A stretch of DNA of 64,000 bases from Planctomycetota bacterium. Lineage in GTDB: Bacteria; Planctomycetota; JAJSAM01; JAJVHW01. Below, one piece after another: positions 43,168 to 51,541 of the stretch (positions are counted from its first letter, which is position 1; the number at the start of each line of letters is the position of its first letter). The notes under the pieces were generated by a model that worked only from the letters and a program-made list of their open reading frames with translations, did not search any database and had not been told where the DNA came from. A program made the translations under genes and the position numbers. Location: assembly GCA_024280885.1 (NCBI GenBank), contig JAJRPF010000048.1:1-64000 (forward strand), read 5' to 3'.

Positions 43168-45339
43168 TTAGACGAAGAGCGGCAGGAAGATCAGCGCCAC
43201 AACGCTCATCAGCTTGATGAGGATGTTGATGCTGGGGCCCGACGTGTCCTTGAACGGGTCGCCGACCGTGTCGCCGGTGACTGCGGCCTTGTGAGCATCG
43301 CTGCCCTTGCCGCCGTGTGCGCCGCCCTCGATGTACTTCTTCGCGTTGTCCCACGCGCCGCCCGAGTTCGACTGGAAGATCGCCATCATGACGCCCGCGG
43401 CAACCGAGCCGGCGAGCAGGCCGCCGAGGGCCTCCGGGCCGAGGACGTAGCCCGTAATGATCGGAGCGGCGATGGCGAGCAGGCCCGGCAACACCATCTC
43501 CTGGAGCGCGCCCTTCGTGGCGATGGCCACGCACCGCTCGTAGTCCGGGTCGGTCGTGCCTTCCATGATCCCCTTGGTCTCACGGAACTGGCGGCGGACC
43601 TCTTCGACCATCGCGCCAGCGGCCTTACCGACCGCGGTCATCGCGAACGACGAGAAGAGGAAGGGCAGCATCGCTCCGAGCAGGAGGCCCATCGTGACCT
43701 GCACGTTGCCGATATCCATCTGGAAGTCGGGGATCGCGACCTCGGCCTGCTGCTTGAACGTCGTGAAGAGCGCCAGGGCGGTCAGCGCCGCCGAACCGAT
43801 CGCGAAGCCCTTGCCGATGGCAGCCGTCGTGTTGCCGGCGGCATCGAGGGCATCCGTCTTCTCACGCACCGCGCTGGGTAGACCCGCCATCTCGGCGATG
43901 CCGCCCGCGTTGTCGGCGACCGGACCGTAGGCGTCCACGGCCAGCGAGATGCCGAGCGTCGAGAGCATGCCGACCGCCGCGATCGCGAGACCGTAGATCC
44001 CGGCAGTATGGAACGAGACCCCGATGCAGGCGACGATGAGGAGCGTCGGCAGGAAGGTCGACTGCATGCCGACCGCCAGGCCGTGGATGATGTTGGTCGC
44101 CGCGCCCGTCTCGGACTGCTGGGCGATCGCCCGCGCGTGCGGCTTCTGCTCGGACGTGTAGTACTCGGTGATGCGGCCGACGGCGACACCCATGACGAGA
44201 CCCGAAAGGATGGCCCACAGCACGCCGCCCGGCCCGTCGAACGCGCCGGCATCTGCTCCGCCGCTCAGGGCCACGGTGACTTCTCTGTCGAAGAGGCCGA
44301 GCGAGAACGTGAGCGCCGCCGCACCTGCGGCGAAGAGCACCGACGCAACCGTCAGGCCCCGGAAGAGCGCGCCGATCACCTTGCGTTCGTCGTCGGTCTT
44401 CACCGTGAAGAAGCCCAGCATCGATGAGATGATCCCGATCGCGCACAGCGCGAGGGGGAAGACGAGCAGTGTCTGGGGACCGAGCTTCAGCCCTTCGAGG
44501 GCCGTCTTCGCCGCCTCTGTCTCGACCGTCTCGATCGTGACGTAGCCGAGGGCCATCGTCGCGAGTGTCGCGCCCACGTAGCTCTCGAAGAGATCCGCAC
44601 CCATGCCCGCGACGTCGCCCACGTTGTCGCCGACGTTATCCGCGATCACGGCCGGGTTGCGGGGGTCGTCCTCGGGGATACCCGCCTCGACCTTGCCGAC
44701 CAGGTCGGCGCCGACATCGGCGGCCTTCGTGAAGATGCCGCCGCCCACGCGAGCGAAGAGTGCGATTGACGAGGCCCCGAGCGAGAAGCCGAAGATGAGG
44801 TTCGGGTCGGTTCCGGCGCCCTGCCAGAGGTAGAGCGAGCAGATGCCGATCATGCCGAAGCCGACGACCATGAAGCCCATGACGGCGCCCGATGAGAAGG
44901 CCACGCGCAGCGCGGCGCTGACGCCGGAAGTGGCTGCTGCCTGGGTCGTGCGCACGTTGGCGATGGTCGCCGTGCGCATGCCGAGGAAACCAGCCAGGCC
45001 GGACGTGATGCAGCCCACGATGAAGCAGATCGAGGTGATCACGCCCTCGTTGACGTCCGGCGTCGTGTCCTTGTCGAGGAACACGGCCAGCACGATCGCC
45101 ATCACGACCGCGAAGCCAGCGAGGATCGTGTACTGCGTCTTGAGGAACGCCATCGCGCCCTGCTGGATCGCGTTGGCGATCTTCTGCATCTTCTCGTTGC
45201 CGGCATCCATGCCCGCGATCTTCATCTGCAGGAATGCACTGAAGGCCAGGGCCACCACACCGACGCCGAGGACGCCGAATATCCACTCGTTCATGTCTTG
45301 CTCCAGCATTTCGGTGAGCGCATCGACCAGTGGGTCCAT
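43168..45339 (-). CDS. hppA: K+-dependent membrane-bound pyrophosphatase
   Basis: 723 residues, about 16 TM helices. It hydrolyses pyrophosphate and pumps H+ or Na+ across the membrane. The substrate-binding loop reads [20 protein letters not shown] followed by [11 protein letters not shown]. The motif GNTTAA, with Ala where K+-independent enzymes have Lys, marks the K+-dependent group; whether it pumps H+ or Na+ is not decided here. An in-frame ATG 16 codons later (MNEWIFG) would also give a complete first helix. It likely forms an operon with rsfS. Confidence 0.93.
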   Translation of the reverse strand: MDPLVDALTEMLEQDMNEWIFGVLGVGVVALAFSAFLQMKIAGMDAGNEKMQKIANAIQQGAMAFLKTQYTILAGFAVVMAIVLAVFLDKDTTPDVNEGVITSICFIVGCITSGLAGFLGMRTATIANVRTTQAAATSGVSAALRVAFSSGAVMGFMVVGFGMIGICSLYLWQGAGTDPNLIFGFSLGASSIALFARVGGGIFTKAADVGADLVGKVEAGIPEDDPRNPAVIADNVGDNVGDVAGMGADLFESYVGATLATMALGYVTIETVETEAAKTALEGLKLGPQTLLVFPLALCAIGIISSMLGFFTVKTDDERKVIGALFRGLTVASVLFAAGAAALTFSLGLFDREVTVALSGGADAGAFDGPGGVLWAILSGLVMGVAVGRITEYYTSEQKPHARAIAQQSETGAATNIIHGLAVGMQSTFLPTLLIVACIGVSFHTAGIYGLAIAAVGMLSTLGISLAVDAYGPVADNAGGIAEMAGLPSAVREKTDALDAAGNTTAAIGKGFAIGSAALTALALFTTFKQQAEVAIPDFQMDIGNVQVTMGLLLGAMLPFLFSSFAMTAVGKAAGAMVEEVRRQFRETKGIMEGTTDPDYERCVAIATKGALQEMVLPGLLAIAAPIITGYVLGPEALGGLLAGSVAAGVMMAIFQSNSGGAWDNAKKYIEGGAHGGKGSDAHKAAVTGDTVGDPFKDTSGPSINILIKLMSVVALIFLPLFV

Positions 45340-45477
45340 CTACTTCTCACCTTCCATGGGGGGATTCCGCGGAACCTAGCGTCTGCGCGGGGTCCGGGTG
45401 CGGAATTCCCCGGCGCTCTGGGCTCTCGGGGCGCCCCGGGACCCAATGGACGCGGACGAGCGGTCGGCGACCGTGGA

Positions 45478-46335
45478 TCATCGTGGCGTCTCTGGCCGCG
45501 GGAGACCAGGCAGGCCGTTCGGGCCGCCGAACTCCTCGTAGAAGGTGCGGTAACGCGTGCCGCGCTCGGCCTCGGGCGCTGTGAGGACCTCTTCCAGCGC
45601 GATTGTCAGGGCGAGGGCCCACTCCTTCGCCGGGATCGAGGCCAGCCCTTCGGCGCGATAGCCCGCGAGCGCCCTTTCGAACGCCGCGCGTGCCTCGCCG
45701 AGCAGCGTGAGCGTTCCGAGCGTGTCAGCCTCGATCAGCGCGTCGCGACCGGCGTAGAGCGCCGCGACCCCGAGGCCGTCCAATGCGTCGAGGTCCTCGG
45801 GCTCCATCGCGAGCGCCCGCCGGAAGTCCACCAGAGCCGCCTGATAGGGGGAGATCCCCATCGTCGCGGCGAACCCGGCCGCCCGCTCCGCGCTCGAAGC
45901 GAAGCGTCGCAGCACGTAGTTCCCACGCTGCAGGTACGCATCAACGTCGGTCGGATTGGTCGCGACGCAGCGGTCCTGAACGCGGAGACCCTCGAGCACG
46001 AGACCGAAGGCCGCCCGCGGGTCCGGCTCGTTACCCGCCATGTTGACGCCGATCTCATGGGCGATCCAATCGGCCCCGCGGATCAACTGCGGTTCGAGTT
46101 CGAGGATCATGTCGAGTTGCAGCAGCGCCTCGGCGGGATCACCGCGCGCCGTCGCCGCGTCGGCGCGGATCGAGAGCACCTGCACCGCCAGTGCGCTGAA
46201 CCCGCCGAGCAGACTGGCCGGTCCGGGCGGCGTGCGCGGCGTCTCGCGCAGACCGTCGGAGAGGGACCCCACCGCGCCGCCCGCGGCGAGCAGGATCACG
46301 GCGCCAACGCCAGCCAGTGCTCTCATACAGCGCAT
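45478..46335 (-). CDS. TPR-like protein with N-terminal anchor
   Basis: 285 residues: N-terminal hydrophobic segment (ALAGVGAVILLAAGGAVG, about 5-22), then helical repeats of TPR type (DPAEALLQLDMILELEPQLI, YQAALVDFRRALAMEPEDLD, EARAAFERALAGYRAEG). TPRs mediate protein contacts. No adjacent partner is obvious. In-frame ATG at 46326 is an alternative start. The 38-bp palindrome lies 11 nt upstream of this start. Confidence 0.65.
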   Translation of the reverse strand: MRCMRALAGVGAVILLAAGGAVGSLSDGLRETPRTPPGPASLLGGFSALAVQVLSIRADAATARGDPAEALLQLDMILELEPQLIRGADWIAHEIGVNMAGNEPDPRAAFGLVLEGLRVQDRCVATNPTDVDAYLQRGNYVLRRFASSAERAAGFAATMGISPYQAALVDFRRALAMEPEDLDALDGLGVAALYAGRDALIEADTLGTLTLLGEARAAFERALAGYRAEGLASIPAKEWALALTIALEEVLTAPEAERGTRYRTFYEEFGGPNGLPGLPRPETPR

Positions 46336-46346
46336 TGAACCAGACG

Positions 46347-46449
46347 GCGATACGGAGCCAGGACAACTTCGGCAGAGTTCGGAGAGAGCCGCCGAGCTTG
46401 CGCTACCCGTACTCCGAACTCTGCCGAAGTTGTCCTGGCTCCGTATCGC
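46347..46449. mobile_element. Perfect 38-bp inverted repeat (MITE-like element 2)
   Basis: Arms 46347-46384 and 46412-46449 are perfectly complementary around a 27-nt loop. The arm contains ACAACTTCGGCAGAGTTCGG. It lies in the divergent promoter region between the TPR gene and the helix-hairpin-helix gene. No target duplication is seen, so a large regulatory hairpin is also possible. Confidence 0.7.
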
Positions 46450-46497
46450 GGATCCGCATCGATGTCACCTTTGGCGCTCCCGTGCGACCTAGGATGT

Positions 46498-46899
46498 ATG
46501 GAACACATCCAATCCTCCGACGACTGCGCTGAAGCGGGCTCGGACGCCCGCGGCCCGGCCGTGCGTCCGCGTCTGCGCCGCGAGTACTTCGCCGCGATGG
46601 CGCTGAGCGTGGCGCTTGCCGTGCCGGCACTCGTGGACCTGCCCTCGACCGGCTGGACCGGGCATCACGGTGTCCCGCGCCCACTGCCGATCGCGCCGCT
46701 CATCCTCGATCCCAACCTCGCGCGCGCCGGAATGCTGACTGCTCTCCCGGGAGTCGGCCCCGTCCTGGCCGGGCGCATCGCCGCCGAGCGCGAGAAGATG
46801 CCCTTCGCCGACCCCGACGATCTGCTTCGCGTCCACGGCGTCGGCCCGGCGACCGTCGCCGCCCTGCGCCCGCACCTCCGCTTCGGCCCCACCCGCTGA
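46498..46899 (+). CDS. ComEA-like helix-hairpin-helix protein
   Basis: 133 residues with a TM helix (AAMALSVALAVPALVDLP, about 31-48) and a C-terminal pair of helix-hairpin-helix motifs: LTALPGVGPVLAGRIAAERE and DDLLRVHGVGPATVAALRPHL. This is the layout of ComEA, a membrane DNA receptor in transformation, or of other small HhH proteins. No other competence gene is nearby. The ATG at 46498 was chosen; no good ribosome site is visible. Confidence 0.75.
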   Translation: MEHIQSSDDCAEAGSDARGPAVRPRLRREYFAAMALSVALAVPALVDLPSTGWTGHHGVPRPLPIAPLILDPNLARAGMLTALPGVGPVLAGRIAAEREKMPFADPDDLLRVHGVGPATVAALRPHLRFGPTR

Positions 46900-46901
46900 A
46901 C

Positions 46902-46939
46902 CCCCAAGAGAAACCTCAAAGACCGGGTCGGCCTTGGGG
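46902..46939. terminator. Possible bidirectional terminator
   Basis: CCCCAAG (46902-46908) and CTTGGGG (46933-46939) form a 7-bp stem with a 24-nt loop between two convergent genes. Weak. Confidence 0.3.
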
Positions 46940-46988
46940 CCTTATAGCCTCAACTCCAGCGCCTCAACACCGCGCTTCGCCGACTGAC

Positions 46989-49697
46989 CTAGCGAAACTC
47001 CACCGGCACCCGGACGGTCAGCACGGCCGATTTCCCTCCACGCCTCGGTGTTCCGTCGCGCGCGAGCATCGGCAGCGGAACGGTCAGTGCGGCGACCCCA
47101 TCCTCGTACGTCGATCGCGACTGCGCTTCGCCAGTGGTCGCCCACGACGATTCCCACCCTGTCGGCAAGAACCCGAGTGGCTCGCCTCTGAGGTGCTTCC
47201 CGCGGATGCCCGACGCCGTGCCATCGCCGCCGTAGACGGCCACCCGGTCGCCGCGCAGCACGAGCCACAGCCCGACCTGGTACGTGAAGCCGAGGTCGTG
47301 CACCGCCCATGCGTCGGTCTGGAAGTCGCCCATGTCGAATTCGATTGGCTCTCTGGCGGCGGTTGCGAGCGTGATCGTGCAATTGTCGGTCGCGAGGAGC
47401 GCCCCGACGAACGCCGTTTCATTGTTAGCGCGTGACCACTTCGTCAGTGAGTTGGCATTCCCGAGGAGGGTCGCGGTGACGCCCTTGATCGGGAGCAGCA
47501 CGAGACCGTGTGCCGGGCCGCGGACGTATGCATGATCGGCTGCGTCGGCGTCGAGATCGCGCATCATCAACCCTGCTGTGCGTTCGAGCGCAAACCCCTG
47601 CAAGGGTTGACGCTTGGCGCGACTCGCGCGCTCCTTCTCGGAGAGGCCGGCTGGGAAGGGGAGCCAGTGTGCGGCGCCCCCCATGCGGTCGAATTCCGTC
47701 GCAAACGTCGCGAGATCCAGGGCGAGATCGCGCCCCGGCTGCGGGTATGACGCCGTGCGGAAGCCGAAGACCTCTGCCCGGCTGTCCGGACCGATCTGTG
47801 TGGAGCCCATGTCCCAGATGCGGTCGGCCGCCAGCATCGCGTAGTCCTCGTCCTTCCAACTCCCGCCTCGGGCGAGCACGCTGGAACTCTCGAACTTGAA
47901 CTTCGACTTCGATCCCGGGTACTTGCGGGCGATGTCGAAGACGTACTCCGAGACGTTCCCCGAGAGATGGTGCACGCCCTCCGGCGTTGCGAACTCCGCC
48001 AGAGAGTCCACCTCGCGTGGTCCGGGCACCTCTCCAAACCCCGGCCAGGCGCTGTGCACCGCGGCAGCGGCGTTCCACTCGTCGCCCCACACGTAGCGGC
48101 GTCCCTCGTCGCCACGCGCCGCGCGTTCCCACTCCGTCTCCCGCGCCAGCCGCAGTCCCGCCCAGTGCCCGAATGCGCGCGCGTCGTTCCAGGAGAGGTG
48201 GCGCACCGGCCTGTTCAGCTCGTCGGCGGGGACGGTGCCCTGCGGCCAGTAGGGCGGCGGCAGGATCGCACGGAACTCGATCGTCAGTCCGGCGGGGATC
48301 GGCGACGCAGCGATCCACGCGCTCAGCGGCTCCCACTCCGGGTCGTCATCAGGGTTGAGTGCGTCAGCGAGGATCGACTTGTTGCGGTAGAGGAGGTAGA
48401 GACCGGCGCGTTGCGCGTCCACCGGGTCGTCCTCCGCGTCGTAACCGTAGAGCCGCTTCACGAGCGAGCGCAGCGTGCCGTCTGGCTGCGTCTCGACGGT
48501 CATCCGATTCACGTCGGCGTCGAGGAACACCTTCCACTGCGCGTTCGTGACCTCGTAGCGGCCGATCCAGAACGCTGGGACAGGCTCCTCGTGCTGCGGC
48601 GTCATGAACGTGAACCCGTAGTCCCAGAGGAACGGGAACTGCATCCAATCCCTCTCGTTCAGCTTGCGGCCCATGTCGTTGGCGAGCGCGGTGCGGACGT
48701 CCGTTTCGTCCATGCCGATCGGCTGCGCATCGGTCGCCGGGAGGAACGCCATTCCCGGTAGTGCCTGCGCGGCCTGTGCTGTCGTGTCGGGCACGAGTTC
48801 GACCGGTGCCCTCGGCTGCTGCGGGCGCGCGCGCTGTGGCGTCGGGGGAACGGCTGCGATGGGTGGCGCGGCCCCCGGGGCTTCCGTCGCGGGCGCCTTG
48901 GCGGGTATGGGCGGCGTGGGCGGCTCGCTCGCCGTGTCGTCTTCGATGACCGGCGCGATGACTGGTGCAATGGCTGGCGCGGTGATCGTCGCGGCTGGCC
49001 CCACCTCGCGGATCTCCTGCGTGGGCGGCTCGTCGTCGGCCATCAGGATCACCGCGACGAGGGCGACGAGGGCGACGCCCACGAGCGCGACTCCGCCCAC
49101 GACCGCGGTTGGCGTTGTCGCGTCGACCTCGGCCACGACCTCCTCGGCTCCGGGGGGCAACCCGACCATCGGCAGCAGCGCGACACGCCAGGCATCTCCG
49201 CGCTCCTCGCCCATCGACTCGCGCAGCCGGGCCAACGCGCGTCTGAGCCGCGTGCGAACCGTCTCGACCGGCACGCACATGCGCTCGGCGACGGCCCGCG
49301 GCGGGAGCTCGTCCACGAATCGCAGGAGCACGGTTGTGCGGTAGGGCTCGTCGAGTGCCAGCACGTGGCGCGTCAACTCGCGCTGCAACTCCGCGCGTTC
49401 GACGACATCGATCGTCGCCGCGAGCGACTCCCGCACGGCCGCGGCAGCCTCGCGACGGGCTCTGTTCTGCGAGACGCGATGCCGATCGCGGGCCAGGTTC
49501 TTCGCGACCGTGCGTAGCCAGGCTCGGATTGCGCCCGCGTCGCGAGGGGGGCGACGAAGTGCGGCCATCCAGGTGTCCTGGACCAGGTCGTCCGCCGCCG
49601 CGCCGTCGTCGACGAGACTGCGGGCCAGCGCACGCAGCCAGACCCGGTGGGCCAGGAGGTGCTCGATCGTCAGGTTGGGCTGGTTGGTGGTACTCAT
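46989..49697 (-). CDS. ECF sigma factor fused to a TM helix and an FGE-like domain (fusion 3)
   Basis: 902 residues. Sigma region 2 about 10-75 (ADDLVQDTWMAALRR), region 4 about 105-165 (RAVAERMCVPVETVRTRLRR), TM helix about 200-222 (GGVALVGVALVALVAVILM), a Pro/Ala-rich linker to about 300, then a formylglycine-generating-enzyme-like sulfatase-modifying domain (WIGRYEVTNAQWKVFLD, VRHLSWNDARAFGHWAGLRL, ETEWERAARG, HLSGNVSEYV, ARGGSWKDED). I see no catalytic cysteine pair in it, so it probably binds rather than oxidises. A further beta domain follows to the C-terminus. ATG at 49697 was chosen because an ECF promoter ends 12 nt upstream. Confidence 0.85.
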   Translation of the reverse strand: MSTTNQPNLTIEHLLAHRVWLRALARSLVDDGAAADDLVQDTWMAALRRPPRDAGAIRAWLRTVAKNLARDRHRVSQNRARREAAAAVRESLAATIDVVERAELQRELTRHVLALDEPYRTTVLLRFVDELPPRAVAERMCVPVETVRTRLRRALARLRESMGEERGDAWRVALLPMVGLPPGAEEVVAEVDATTPTAVVGGVALVGVALVALVAVILMADDEPPTQEIREVGPAATITAPAIAPVIAPVIEDDTASEPPTPPIPAKAPATEAPGAAPPIAAVPPTPQRARPQQPRAPVELVPDTTAQAAQALPGMAFLPATDAQPIGMDETDVRTALANDMGRKLNERDWMQFPFLWDYGFTFMTPQHEEPVPAFWIGRYEVTNAQWKVFLDADVNRMTVETQPDGTLRSLVKRLYGYDAEDDPVDAQRAGLYLLYRNKSILADALNPDDDPEWEPLSAWIAASPIPAGLTIEFRAILPPPYWPQGTVPADELNRPVRHLSWNDARAFGHWAGLRLARETEWERAARGDEGRRYVWGDEWNAAAAVHSAWPGFGEVPGPREVDSLAEFATPEGVHHLSGNVSEYVFDIARKYPGSKSKFKFESSSVLARGGSWKDEDYAMLAADRIWDMGSTQIGPDSRAEVFGFRTASYPQPGRDLALDLATFATEFDRMGGAAHWLPFPAGLSEKERASRAKRQPLQGFALERTAGLMMRDLDADAADHAYVRGPAHGLVLLPIKGVTATLLGNANSLTKWSRANNETAFVGALLATDNCTITLATAAREPIEFDMGDFQTDAWAVHDLGFTYQVGLWLVLRGDRVAVYGGDGTASGIRGKHLRGEPLGFLPTGWESSWATTGEAQSRSTYEDGVAALTVPLPMLARDGTPRRGGKSAVLTVRVPVEFR

Positions 49698-49709
49698 CTC
49701 ACCTACCAC

Positions 49710-49736
49710 GACGATACCGCGTCCGAAACCGGTTCA
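49710..49736 (-). promoter_or_regulatory. ECF-type promoter of sigma fusion 3
   Basis: On the minus strand TGAACC (49736-49731), a 17-bp spacer and CGTC (49713-49710), then 12 nt to the ATG. Same elements and spacing as 17913-17939. Confidence 0.6.
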
Positions 49737-49835
49737 GCCCGATCGTGCGGATTCCACGCGGATTCGTCGCCCGAGGCCGCCGACGTACGCGAACATGCGG
49801 AGATGGGAGCCGTTGGGGCTGACAAGTCCGCTGTC

Positions 49836-50741
49836 ATGGGGGACGACGCGTTACGAGAGCGTGTGCTTGCGTGGTTGCGCGAGGACTGCGCGTTCGATGA
49901 CGTGACCGCGCAGGCGCTCGTCCCCGCGACGCTCCACGGGACCGCCGTCGTGCGCGCTAAGGCGGAGGGCGTCGTCGCCGGGCTCGACGTGGCGCGTGCG
50001 GTCTTCGATGCGCTCGATGCCGACGTTTCCTTCCAGCCGCGCGTGGCGGACGGGGATCGCGTGGCGGTCGGCCAAATCGTGGCGGACGTCAGTGGCCCCT
50101 GCCGTGCACTCCTCGCCGGCGAGCGCGTCGCGCTGAACATTCTCCAACGGATGAGTGGTGTCGCGTCGCTGACCGCTCATTTCGTCGATGCTGTGGTCGG
50201 CACGGGTGCGCGCATCTTCGTCACCCGCAAGACCATGCCCGGCCTGCGCGCATTCGATCTTGCGGCCGTGCGGTCAGGCGGCGCGGCGCCGCATCGCGAG
50301 TCGCTCGTCGACCGTGTGCTCGTGAAGGAGAACCACGTCGCCGCGGCACTCATGGACGGCTGGGCGGAGTCGATGGCGGACGTCGCTGCGCGTCTCGTCG
50401 GATCCGACGGCCATGCTTCAGGAGGGCCGGATGTTCCGATCGGCATCGAGGTCACGGATCTCGACGAACTGCAGCAGGCGTTGATCCCTGGCGTCGACGT
50501 GATTCTCGTGGACAACTTCACTCCCGCACGCTGTGCCGAGGCGGTCGCGATCCGCGACGCGGCCTTCCCTGACGGAGGTGCCCCCTCCATCGAGGCGTCC
50601 GGGGGGATCACGCTCGACAACGTGCGCGCATTCGCAGAGGCGGGCGTCGAGCGGATCTCGGTCGGAGCGCCGACCCACTCGGCGGTTGCGCTCGATCTGA
50701 GTATGACAATCGTGCCCGTGCGTGGGGCGCCGACGTCATGA
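49836..50741 (+). CDS. nadC: Nicotinate-nucleotide pyrophosphorylase (carboxylating)
   Basis: 301 residues. Converts quinolinate and PRPP to nicotinate mononucleotide in NAD synthesis. Motifs: ALLAGERVALNILQRMSGVA, FVTRKTMPGLRAFDLAAVRSGG (active-site Arg/Lys), LVKENHVAA, IGIEVTDLDE, ILVDNFTP, SIEASGGI and ERISVGAPTHS. An in-frame ATG at 49803 would add 11 residues; neither has a strong ribosome site. It is the first gene of an overlapping operon with birA (4 nt overlap) and the two-component genes. Confidence 0.93.
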   Translation: MGDDALRERVLAWLREDCAFDDVTAQALVPATLHGTAVVRAKAEGVVAGLDVARAVFDALDADVSFQPRVADGDRVAVGQIVADVSGPCRALLAGERVALNILQRMSGVASLTAHFVDAVVGTGARIFVTRKTMPGLRAFDLAAVRSGGAAPHRESLVDRVLVKENHVAAALMDGWAESMADVAARLVGSDGHASGGPDVPIGIEVTDLDELQQALIPGVDVILVDNFTPARCAEAVAIRDAAFPDGGAPSIEASGGITLDNVRAFAEAGVERISVGAPTHSAVALDLSMTIVPVRGAPTS

Positions 50742-51541
50742 ACTTCGTCGATCCCGAGCGCGTGACCGACGGCCTGCGCACGATCGCACTCGGCCACCCG
50801 CTCGAGCAGCACGGCGTTGTCGAGAGCACCAACGACATCGCGCTGCAACTCCTCGCCGACGGTGCCGCCCACGGGACGACCGTGGTCGGGAACAGGCAGA
50901 CGGCGGGACGCGGGCAGCGAGGTCGGGCCTGGCACTCGCCGCAGAGTGTCGGGCTCTTCGTCTCGATCGTGCTCCGCGGATCGCGTCGCCTGGACTCGCC
51001 CACGCTCGTCGTGGCCGCCGTCGGCCTCGGTCTGGCGGAGGGCCTGGAGTTCGTCTCCGGCGCACGCATCGAGTTGAAGTGGCCGAACGATCTGTGGTGC
51101 GACGGGCGCAAGGTCGCGGGCATCCTCGTCGAGTCGCGCGGCTACCGTCCCGCGTCGCCGGCGTTTGTCGTCGGCATGGGCGTCAACGTCAATCATCGCG
51201 GCGTGGACTTTCCGACCGAGTTGCGAGACACCGCTACGAGCCTCGCATTGCTGACGGGCGGCACGCTTGATCGGGCTGACGTCTTGCGGGCCATGCTGGA
51301 AGCGCTGGAGCCACGCATCGATCAGGCGCTCGCGGGCGGCACGGGCGATCTCGAGGCCGCGTATCGCGCGCGGTCGCTCTTGCGCGGTCGCGAGGTCACG
51401 TTGCTCCACGGCGACGACTTCGTGCGCGGGACCGTTGCCGATCTGAGCGCCCGCGAGGGGCTCCTGCTGCGGCTCCCCGACGGGCGCATGCTGCACGTGC
51501 CGGCGGAACACGCGCGCCAGGTTCGACCGGTGGACGCATGA
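50738..51541 (+). CDS. birA: Biotin--protein ligase, monofunctional
   Basis: 267 residues. Activates biotin to biotinyl-AMP and attaches it to carrier lysines such as that of acetyl-CoA carboxylase. Substrate loop QTAGRGQRGRAWHS and catalytic region LKWPNDLWCDGRKVAGIL are clear. It lacks the N-terminal helix-turn-helix, so it is the monofunctional type, and it ends with a small SH3-like domain. Overlaps nadC by 4 nt and the kinase gene by 4 nt. Confidence 0.93.
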   Translation: MNFVDPERVTDGLRTIALGHPLEQHGVVESTNDIALQLLADGAAHGTTVVGNRQTAGRGQRGRAWHSPQSVGLFVSIVLRGSRRLDSPTLVVAAVGLGLAEGLEFVSGARIELKWPNDLWCDGRKVAGILVESRGYRPASPAFVVGMGVNVNHRGVDFPTELRDTATSLALLTGGTLDRADVLRAMLEALEPRIDQALAGGTGDLEAAYRARSLLRGREVTLLHGDDFVRGTVADLSAREGLLLRLPDGRMLHVPAEHARQVRPVDA

